Below are positions 56,584 to 64,000 of a DNA stretch of 64,000 bases, piece after piece. Origin of the DNA: Candidatus Thalassospirochaeta sargassi (GTDB lineage: Bacteria > Spirochaetota > Spirochaetia > UBA9216); NCBI GenBank assembly GCA_028532855.1, contig JAQQAL010000011.1, positions 248,001-312,000 on the forward strand, given 5' to 3'. The first letter of the stretch is position 1. Every line of letters begins with the position of its first letter. Both the position numbers and the translations under genes were made by a program. Below the pieces are notes generated by a model. The model was not told the origin of the DNA. It did not search any database and saw only the letters and a program-made list of their open reading frames with translations.

Positions 56584-57348
56584 TTATTTCATGGGGTTTT
56601 TGTTTGAACAGGGCATTCCGGCTATGCATTTGCCGCAGACGTCGGCAATACTTCCGATATTATGATGAGCGTCGTTTTCAAGCAGCATCTCATAGCATTT
56701 AAAACGATCAAACCCGTCAAATGTAAGGGCGCCGTTTACACAATTCCTAACACAGAGCCCGCATGCACCTTTTGCCTTATAAAGACAGTTTTCAGTGTCA
56801 GAACGTTTCCCTGGTTTGAGTTTCAGGTTCGTGACACAGCTTCCAAAACGTCCGGCTGTCCCAGCCTCGGTTATCAGCATGTTGTTAAGGCCAAAGGTCC
56901 CAAGTCCCGCGATGTAGGCGAGGTGGCGGTGCGACCAGTAGCTTATAAGAACCTCCGGATCGAAGTTGTGGGTGGCTGGTGTAGTTTCACAGGCATAGCC
57001 CTCTGATGATAGAAAATCTTTCAATCTGTTATTTATTACAGCAATAAGCTTGTTGGTCTCCACATAGGCGTCTACCCACTCTCGGGATGCAATGCGTTCG
57101 CCGCGATTGGATTTGGGGATGTCGGGATTAAATGGAAGATACCAGCATATAACTGACTCGGCTCCGGGCAGCATGTCGCCCGGCAGCAGATGTTTTGTAT
57201 CTACCCATTCTTTAAGTTTAAGCATAAGCGGGTCAGCAGCTGCTGCAAATGAAACAAGGGGCGGGCGCCATCTTTCAATACCGTTTGTGTCCCGGGTGTT
57301 TTGTTCGATAGTTGTTCTCCGGATTACTTCTGCTATTCTATGTTCCAT
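56584..57348 (-). CDS. Epoxyqueuosine reductase-like 4Fe-4S protein
   Basis: AGLGTFGLNNMLITEAGTAGRFGS; CLYKAKGACGLCVRNCVNGAL. Confidence 0.8.
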   Translation of the reverse strand: MEHRIAEVIRRTTIEQNTRDTNGIERWRPPLVSFAAAADPLMLKLKEWVDTKHLLPGDMLPGAESVICWYLPFNPDIPKSNRGERIASREWVDAYVETNKLIAVINNRLKDFLSSEGYACETTPATHNFDPEVLISYWSHRHLAYIAGLGTFGLNNMLITEAGTAGRFGSCVTNLKLKPGKRSDTENCLYKAKGACGLCVRNCVNGALTFDGFDRFKCYEMLLENDAHHNIGSIADVCGKCIAGMPCSNKNPMK

Positions 57349-57407
57349 GGCGGGATTATAGCATGGACTTATCTTGCGGGTAACCTGTGTGAGAAGGGAT
57401 AAAAACT

Positions 57408-57435
57408 CCCCGTATCAGCGGTCGCGGATACGGGG
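57408..57435 (-). terminator. Intrinsic terminator of the outer-membrane protein gene
   Basis: CCCCGTATC-10 nt-GATACGGGG followed on the minus strand by AGTTTTT. Confidence 0.8.
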
Positions 57436-57447
57436 AAGAGAATTGTA

Positions 57448-58299
57448 TTATCTTACAGTCAGGCCAAAAGAAAGATTTGTTGTTGCAAGGTAATTTGATG
57501 TTGTGGGACTATCGCTGTCGGTCCAATTGTTTCTGTCATATCCGCTTGTGCCGGATGCTGAACCGCCTATAAAACGCAGGTTCAGAAAGAGATCAATATT
57601 GTTTTTAAGTGTATATCCGGTTCTGAGGGAAGCATCCAGCAGCGAGCCAGCAAACTCAAAATCTGCTCCGTTAAAGAATGCGGATGACGCATACGATCCG
57701 GTAATATCTGTTGAAAGATAAAATCTGTTGTTGAAACGATATGCTCCGATGAAGTTCAGCGCGGGCACCAGGCCGAGGTTCTGGCTGACTGTCATCTGTT
57801 CTCCGTTAAGCTGTTTGAAAATAATTGATGCATTCCGGAGCTGCAGCGCGGCACCCAATCCAAGATCTATATTATCCTCGGCAAAGAAATCGTAGGCGTA
57901 GGTTATTCTGTAAAAAGGAAAGCTGTATGTCATCTCCATCTCTGTGCCGGCTGTAAATGTTACGCCGTCTATGGTTCTATCTTCCTCGAAGACACTTTCC
58001 GTAACCACTTCAAGCGGCTGATATAGAAATGATATCCTGTGATGATTCTTGATTGTCATCCCGAGGTTGAAGCGTTCAAAGGGGTAGAGAATCTCCTGTC
58101 CCCCTTCCGTAACAAAATTGAAGGTGTCGGCTGTTCCCGCATCTCCGATTGTGATTGTGTGATACTGGATCCCTGTTGTTCCCAGTTCGGTCTCGAGAAA
58201 GAATTTTATATTGCTGTCGCTGTGATTGATAAGCGATCCCTCTGCAAATACGAGAAATGGAATGAATAGCAGTGCGAAAATTATTGAAAACTTTTTCAT
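57448..58299 (-). CDS. Predicted outer-membrane beta-barrel protein
   Basis: Signal peptide and alternating amphipathic strands ending in TTNLSFGLTVR. Confidence 0.65.
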   Translation of the reverse strand: MKKFSIIFALLFIPFLVFAEGSLINHSDSNIKFFLETELGTTGIQYHTITIGDAGTADTFNFVTEGGQEILYPFERFNLGMTIKNHHRISFLYQPLEVVTESVFEEDRTIDGVTFTAGTEMEMTYSFPFYRITYAYDFFAEDNIDLGLGAALQLRNASIIFKQLNGEQMTVSQNLGLVPALNFIGAYRFNNRFYLSTDITGSYASSAFFNGADFEFAGSLLDASLRTGYTLKNNIDLFLNLRFIGGSASGTSGYDRNNWTDSDSPTTSNYLATTNLSFGLTVR

Positions 58300-58480
58300 T
58301 TATAGACTCCTTTAAAATTGATATTTAAAAGATAACTCACTTAGTTTCCTAAGTAAAGAAAGATTTTTTTTCGGTATAAGCCAAGAAGAAACATGGTTCC
58401 CCCCTGTTGCCTAAAGTCAACAAAATCAGGCAGCATAGGGTTACGAAAAAATGGTTAGTCATGGTCATAGTGATGTGTAT

Positions 58481-59632
58481 TTAACTTGTTATCTTTTGTA
58501 AAGAGTCATCATAGAGAATTATATCGTTTTTATTTTTTTTAGCCTGATACAATGCGATATCAGAATTTTCTATAAGATCATGGGGAGAAATGTTTTCTGT
58601 GTACTGGGCAATGCCTATGCTGACAGAAATCGGCTGAGGTGTTTTATACGTTTCTGCGAGAATATTGATTTCCGTCTGTATCTGGTTACAAATATATAAA
58701 ACTTCTTCTTTTGAAGAGTTTTTAAATAGAAGTGAAAACTCGTCACCTCCATAGCGAAAGGCCATAGCATCTTCGCCGGCATTCATTAAAACTTTTCCCA
58801 AACTTTTTAGGTAATTATCACCGGCAACATGTCCCAGGCTGTCGTTAAGCTGCTTGAAATGGTCCACATCTATCATTGCAAAGAAATAGCTGCCTGCAGT
58901 CCCGTCCTTTGTCATTTGCTCTATGGCGCTTCTGAACGCATTTCGATTATAGATACCGGTTAAATCATCAATTTCCAGCTTTTTTTGAAGTTTAAGTCTT
59001 TCAGTTTCTTTTCGGAGTACAACCTGATTTTTCTTATCCTCAAAGTAAATAATAATAAGGCATACAACTGCTAAAGATAGAAGTGTAAACAGGGATATAA
59101 GAAAATTACCAAGACGCATGCCGTCTTCAAGTATTGTAGAGCTGTCTGGATCCCATTTTATAAAAATTTCAGAGAGTATTAAGGCGAGGTTTGATGACAG
59201 AGATGTCAGCACTGAGAGGTTGTATTGTCCATAGATTGCCGGTATCAGAATCGGCACGGAAAAGATATAAAAGAGGGAGGTGAAAGATCCATGAATGGTG
59301 AAAATGACAAAGCAGATGGCTACCATGGTTAACGAGACTGTATAAGTTTTATGTACCTGGGAAAATTTATTGGAAAACAGAACGATGGAGGTTGAAAATA
59401 TAAGTAGGAGATTAACTGCCGTCGGGAGTAAAAGGTACTTAAAGATGTATCGAAAAAAAGTAGTCGTTATTTCTCCAGAAACATACATTAGCCAGCCTAT
59501 CCCGATCTCGAGAATTAGTGTAAGTAATACTAGTCCTGCTGATATGTAAAAGTGATAATACAGCCATTTCCCGTTTATTTTCAGATATTCCTGTTCAATA
59601 TCTTCTTCCAGTGTCTGTTGAGTAGTCCGCAT
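58481..59632 (-). CDS. Membrane diguanylate cyclase (GGDEF)
   Basis: Six or so TM segments; DDLTGIYNRNAFRSAIEQM, FRYGGDEFSLLF. Confidence 0.93.
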   Translation of the reverse strand: MRTTQQTLEEDIEQEYLKINGKWLYYHFYISAGLVLLTLILEIGIGWLMYVSGEITTTFFRYIFKYLLLPTAVNLLLIFSTSIVLFSNKFSQVHKTYTVSLTMVAICFVIFTIHGSFTSLFYIFSVPILIPAIYGQYNLSVLTSLSSNLALILSEIFIKWDPDSSTILEDGMRLGNFLISLFTLLSLAVVCLIIIYFEDKKNQVVLRKETERLKLQKKLEIDDLTGIYNRNAFRSAIEQMTKDGTAGSYFFAMIDVDHFKQLNDSLGHVAGDNYLKSLGKVLMNAGEDAMAFRYGGDEFSLLFKNSSKEEVLYICNQIQTEINILAETYKTPQPISVSIGIAQYTENISPHDLIENSDIALYQAKKNKNDIILYDDSLQKITS

Positions 59633-59844
59633 TTAAGGGTGTATCCTCTGGTGAGTGATAACAAAATATATCTACGAAGAAATTAAATGTCAATTAGACA
59701 TTAGTAGAAGTGGAAGGCTGTCATGTAAACATGTGGTGAATCTGGCCGGTCTTTCCTGTCCTTGACGCCGAGAGAGTTTATCAAGAGTTCTATGTTTTAT
59801 CCCAATAGTTTATCTCTATTATGAATAGAGAGTCCTGTTCTGAT

Positions 59845-60726
59845 TCAGGTTTTTATTACTGGAATGTAAATATCTACAATACTGCTGTGTCTGTCATCAC
59901 TCTTTGCGTTCGTCGGGTACAGTTCAAAGCTGAAGCCATCGGCGGGTTTGAGTTTCAGTTCAGGCAGCAGGTCGCGATATACCCGATTCCATGCCTTGCC
60001 GTAGTCTTCATCCCGGAGGCTGAATCTGCTTACCAGATAATCTCCGCCGTCAATATTAATTTTACCGATATCGCGGCTGGTCTTTGTATCGATCGGGACT
60101 GATATACCGATGGATATTCTTGTTCTGGATTCTTCGGCTATTTTTTCAGGATGGTGGTACAGCACAACATTCTGCTGTTCAGATCCCAGGAGGTCTTTTG
60201 AGCCGGCCCAGGTCGTCAGTTTATTGTAGAGGTAGATGAACAGAGCTGAATCTCCGGCGTATGCTTCATTATGTCTGATGTAGGCAATTGTGAATCCGTC
60301 GAGGGCTGCTACTTTGGATGAAATAAGTTTTGCTTCGCTATAGTCTACTCCTGAATCGGTTAGCATGGTTTTAAGCGGCTGGTATGTAACAGGTAGTTTT
60401 CTGTTTTTTCTAAAAGCGGATGGTGAGATTGAAAAAAGCCTGCGGAATTCTTTTCCGAATTCTGCCGGATCTGAAAAACCGCATAGAATCGCAATGTCTT
60501 TCACTGTTTTTGAGGTGGTGGTAAGAAGTTCCGATGCTTTCTCCAGTCTCAGCTGTGTGACAGCATCAAAAACCTTACATCCTGTATATGCCATGAAAAT
60601 ATTGTGAAAGTGATATTTTGACAGACCGGATGCTTCGGATATTCCTGCAAGGGTTATCCTTTTATTTAGATTGTTTTCGATGTAGTCTACAGCGTTGGTA
60701 ATACTCTCAATATAAAAACCATTCAT
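59845..60726 (-). CDS. AraC-family regulator with GyrI-like effector domain
   Basis: ITLAGISEASGLSKYHFHNIFMAYTG, AILCGFSDPAEFGKEFRRLFSISPSAFRK. Confidence 0.92.
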   Translation of the reverse strand: MNGFYIESITNAVDYIENNLNKRITLAGISEASGLSKYHFHNIFMAYTGCKVFDAVTQLRLEKASELLTTTSKTVKDIAILCGFSDPAEFGKEFRRLFSISPSAFRKNRKLPVTYQPLKTMLTDSGVDYSEAKLISSKVAALDGFTIAYIRHNEAYAGDSALFIYLYNKLTTWAGSKDLLGSEQQNVVLYHHPEKIAEESRTRISIGISVPIDTKTSRDIGKINIDGGDYLVSRFSLRDEDYGKAWNRVYRDLLPELKLKPADGFSFELYPTNAKSDDRHSSIVDIYIPVIKT

Positions 60727-60758
60727 AATTAACGGAATTATAACATATAAACATTATC

Positions 60759-61727
60759 TTAATCATCAGTTTTACGCCTGATTTCTGCCAGTTTAAGGCT
60801 GTCGTCAAGCGTCGGGATCGATGTTCGTGCCCCCGGGGTCACGACCGATAAAGCGGCTGCGGCGGAAGCAAGTTTCAGGTTTTCATTAAAACTATATCCG
60901 TTTAAAAGACCGAACGAGAAGGCCCCGTGAAAAATATCTCCGGCTCCGGTTGAGTCGACAGCCTCAACATTATAGGCCGGCATGCTTACAGCCAGGGTTT
61001 TGTCAGAACTGCGCCTGTCGTAGAAAAGCCCCCCGGCGCCTAGCGTAACGATCACGTGTCCCGGAAAGCGTTCTCCGAGCAGCTCTATGCAGCGTTGCCG
61101 TCCGTCTTCATTCTCAATATCATCAATTCCCGTGCAGACCTCAGCAAAGCGTTTACTGCATACAGCATAATCTGCTGCAGAGCAGAGCCTGTCGGTTGCC
61201 TCGCGGTATGATCCGGCGTCTACGACAACCTTCGCTTCAGGAAACATCTCCATCATTTTAAGGCTCAGCTCAAGCGCGTGACCATCAAAATGAAGTACTT
61301 TGGGCTGCATTTTTTCAAGCTTTCGTAATAGATTTTTGGTGACGGCCGGCTGATCATTTTCATTACGCCGATTCAAAAGGGTCCGGCTGCCGTTTTTTGT
61401 GTTTACTATTACCGCAGACAGGGGGGTGCTCTTTTTGCCGTCCATGCATACGAGTGACGTGTCGACTTTAGAGGCTTTAAGCTCTTCAATAATAAGCCGT
61501 CCGTAGATATCGTCCCCAATCATCCCGGCAAAAGCAGCTGCGGCCCCCCACTGAGCCACCAGGGTTGCGGCATTTGAGGCCGGTCCACCGCCGGTCTGTA
61601 CAAGTTCATCTATCCTGTATTTACGATCTTCAATCGGAAACTCATCCATCATAAAGTTGAGGTCATAGGCTGCATGTCCGCAACAGATAACATCGGGATT
61701 TTTGCTCATGTCTATAGTGAAAAGCAT
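60759..61727 (-). CDS. PfkB-family carbohydrate kinase
   Basis: GGGPASNAATLVAQWG; AVDSTGAGDIFHGAFSFGLL. Confidence 0.93.
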   Translation of the reverse strand: MLFTIDMSKNPDVICCGHAAYDLNFMMDEFPIEDRKYRIDELVQTGGGPASNAATLVAQWGAAAAFAGMIGDDIYGRLIIEELKASKVDTSLVCMDGKKSTPLSAVIVNTKNGSRTLLNRRNENDQPAVTKNLLRKLEKMQPKVLHFDGHALELSLKMMEMFPEAKVVVDAGSYREATDRLCSAADYAVCSKRFAEVCTGIDDIENEDGRQRCIELLGERFPGHVIVTLGAGGLFYDRRSSDKTLAVSMPAYNVEAVDSTGAGDIFHGAFSFGLLNGYSFNENLKLASAAAALSVVTPGARTSIPTLDDSLKLAEIRRKTDD

Positions 61728-61793
61728 TAGTCGGCGATTGTCAATTCAAAAGTGAGAAGATTAATGAGAAGATTGAAGTTAGCCTTTTAAAGG

Positions 61794-62684
61794 CTACCTG
61801 CCGTTTTGGCGGATGATTTTTTCCACTGCCGGAATGAAATCCCGATAGTTGTTCAGGTTGAATTTCTCAAGTCTGCCTGTATCAAGCTTTGCATTCTGGG
61901 GGCGTGGAGCGGCGTTCGTGTCGGCTTCTGCTGCTTTGATGAGTTCAGGGTTTATTCCCATTATCTTCGCCATGATTTTTGCCATCCCGTATTTAGTATA
62001 GGGTTTTTCAGAGCTGCACTGGAAGATTCCGCTTAATCTCTCTCCCCTGCGCAGGCGGCGACAGAGGCCTGCGATTATTTTTGCAATATCCTCCGAATGG
62101 GTCGGAAAGCGCACCAGATTATTATCGAAGAACGACGGTTTGTCGGCAGATATTTCTTCCGCAATCAGGGTGACTGCACTTTCGCCGAGATATTCGCAAG
62201 GGCCGTAAAGGATAGGTATTCGAAGAATGAAAGCGTCGGGACATTTTCCCACTACAGCTTTTTCACCTGCAAGTTTCATCTCTCCGTAGGTATTAAGCGG
62301 ATTGGTTTCTGAATCCGGGTAGTAGGGTGGGGCGGTGCCGTCAAAGACGTAATTTGTAGAGATGTATAATAACGATGCGCCAACCCCCGCCGCCGCGGCT
62401 GCAAGGGTTACTGTAGCGCCTACATTGACCCGGGCTGCCTTTTCAGGATCGGCTTTTACCTCATCGGGGCGCCTTTCAGCTGCGGCATGAATAATCATAT
62501 CCGGGGAAAAATCGGTTACAAATGTATTAACAGCAGCTGAGTCGGTAATATCAAGTTTTTTAAGTTTTCCTGCGGAGCGGGAAAAAGCGGTGCCGATAAC
62601 ATTAAAAGCAGTACCATTTGCACAGAGTTCTTTATAAAGAGGCCGGCCCAGCAGTCCTGAGGCCCCGGTCAGTAATATCTTCAT
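61794..62684 (-). CDS. NAD-dependent sugar epimerase/RmlD-like reductase
   Basis: MKILLTGASGLLGRPLYKEL; YISTNYVFDGTAPPYYPDSETNPLNTYGEMKLAGEKAV. Confidence 0.9.
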   Translation of the reverse strand: MKILLTGASGLLGRPLYKELCANGTAFNVIGTAFSRSAGKLKKLDITDSAAVNTFVTDFSPDMIIHAAAERRPDEVKADPEKAARVNVGATVTLAAAAAGVGASLLYISTNYVFDGTAPPYYPDSETNPLNTYGEMKLAGEKAVVGKCPDAFILRIPILYGPCEYLGESAVTLIAEEISADKPSFFDNNLVRFPTHSEDIAKIIAGLCRRLRRGERLSGIFQCSSEKPYTKYGMAKIMAKIMGINPELIKAAEADTNAAPRPQNAKLDTGRLEKFNLNNYRDFIPAVEKIIRQNGR

Positions 62685-62721
62685 AGAGTGATTGTAGCAT
62701 GATGTTTTTCATTGTGAAAGC

Positions 62722-64000
62722 TTAGGTGGATTTTTCTGTGAATTCGATCCTGTATCTTGTTCCGTCCGAGTTATCTATTGTCATTGTTCCGTCAAGCTGT
62801 CTGCTCAGGTTACGGATTAGATTAATCCCCAGGCTTCCCTGTTTTCCCTGTATATATTCATCCGGCAGGCCGCTGCCGTTGTCGGTAATTGTAAAAATAA
62901 GGCTCCCGGCTTTGTTATGCAGCCCAATGCTGACAATCCCGCTTTCATTTTCTTTGAATGCGTATTTTACTGAATTGGTCAGTGTTTCGTTAGTTATCAT
63001 ACCAATGGTTACCGCCTGATCAATCGAAAATTCCATGCTGTCAATCGAATACATGATATCAATCTTCTGATCAGCGCCGAAGCTGTGAATAATGTATTCA
63101 GCAAGATTTTTCAGGTAGGTTTCAGCTGAAACTGATGAATAGTTTTCATTTGAATAAAGCATGTTGTGTATGATGCTGATAGATTCAAGTCGGCTGATAA
63201 GTTCAAGAAAGGATTCTCTTGTTACAGGATCCTGATTTTCCGATAGCTCAAGTTTCAACAGCGATATGATTATCTGAAAATTGTTTTTGACCCTATGGTT
63301 GATTTCCTTCAGCATCATCTCTTTTTCCGATAAGGACTCTTCGATAATTCTGATGTGTTCTTCCCGTAAAGAGTCCCTTTCTTCCGAAGCAGCAATAATC
63401 TCTCGATTTCTTGCTGCAAGCCTTCGGACAATATCGTTAAAGCCTGATACGAGATAGTATGCGTCACTGTTCTTTTTGAATTTAATCGGTTTTGACACGG
63501 GGGCTTGAAGAAGCGGACTTTCATCAAGTTCTGTCATACTTGCTGTAATTGTTCTCACTGATGCGACAATAGGGTAGGTTATTAGAGCCGCCAATCCTAT
63601 TAATATTATGACTGTTATAGAGAATATGATGGAAAGAGTTAAAAAATAGTTTCTTGTTGCAGTTTGGATATCACCTGAATAAATACCTGTGCCTATATAG
63701 CAGTCAAATTCCTGTAGTCCCGTTATGTAGGATAGCTTTTCCTGCGCTTCTGCAACGCCTGGTGGATGATATCGGTAGCTCACCCAGCCGGGTTCACTTT
63801 TGGCTTGTTTTATCAATTCCCTGATAATGAAATTTCCATCCGCATCCCTTAGATTAAGTTGATTAGAGCCTTCAAGTTCGGGTTCGAAGGGCTGAACGAG
63901 CATTATCCCATCGTAAGTACTCATGAAAAGGTAGTTTGGCTGTGTTTCATCGTCAAAAGTAAGTAGCCGAACCTGTGATGCAATAAGCTCCAGCGCCTCT
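62722..64000 (-). CDS. Cache-like sensor histidine kinase (HisKA_2/HWE type), truncated by right edge
   Basis: EINHRVKNNFQIIISLLKL; NSVKYAF; frame stays open beyond the listed ATG (LELIASQVRLLTFDDETQPNYLF...) to base 64000. Confidence 0.88.
   Translation of the reverse strand, partial: EALELIASQVRLLTFDDETQPNYLFMSTYDGIMLVQPFEPELEGSNQLNLRDADGNFIIRELIKQAKSEPGWVSYRYHPPGVAEAQEKLSYITGLQEFDCYIGTGIYSGDIQTATRNYFLTLSIIFSITVIILIGLAALITYPIVASVRTITASMTELDESPLLQAPVSKPIKFKKNSDAYYLVSGFNDIVRRLAARNREIIAASEERDSLREEHIRIIEESLSEKEMMLKEINHRVKNNFQIIISLLKLELSENQDPVTRESFLELISRLESISIIHNMLYSNENYSSVSAETYLKNLAEYIIHSFGADQKIDIMYSIDSMEFSIDQAVTIGMITNETLTNSVKYAFKENESGIVSIGLHNKAGSLIFTITDNGSGLPDEYIQGKQGSLGINLIRNLSRQLDGTMTIDNSDGTRYRIEFTEKST

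Noticed and set aside
58339-58354. Palindrome ACTTAG-TTTC-CTAAGT upstream of the outer-membrane protein
   Set aside because: Short arms in AT-rich DNA with no supporting promoter or regulator; could be chance.
59722-59733. CATGTAAACATG palindrome near the AraC/GGDEF region
   Set aside because: 5-bp arms only; expected by chance at this scale.
1-64000. CRISPR arrays, transposons, prophage or integrative element boundaries
   Set aside because: No direct-repeat/spacer arrays, transposase/integrase ORFs or phage structural genes seen; the tRNA-Ala is not followed by an integrase.

Overview
The window is about 64 kb of gene-dense chromosome. Gene content and architecture look spirochaete-like, but this taxonomic call is inference. 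It carries roughly 53 protein-coding genes, one tRNA-Ala(CGC) and several clear intrinsic terminators. I saw no CRISPR array, transposase, integrase or rRNA. Recognisable modules are: an MdlA/B-like ABC exporter pair; a Ktr/Trk K+ uptake pair; thyA and folA flanking a HisKA-REC-GGDEF gene; an ECF sigma with a VWA membrane protein; a chemotaxis operon (STAS-CheA-CheR-CheB-MCP-like-CheY-CheD, with CheW nearby); a NuoE/NuoF/GltD-like flavin-FeS cluster resembling a Stn-type bifurcating transhydrogenase; transketolase; a CoA-disulfide reductase-rhodanese-TusA-DsrE fusion; and ppk1, pfkA and ptsP. The most interesting locus is a minus-strand operon at 25188-29132: MarR regulator, ArsM-like methyltransferase, an un-annotated 31-aa Cys-containing peptide (MKSLIKKKPEGNKAVAQCCAKTSKVVAGCHD), an attenuator hairpin, a radical SAM/SPASM maturase, and a thioredoxin-thioredoxin reductase fusion. 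It reads as a candidate RiPP or thiol/metalloid peptide system. No searches could be run, so novelty is unverified.
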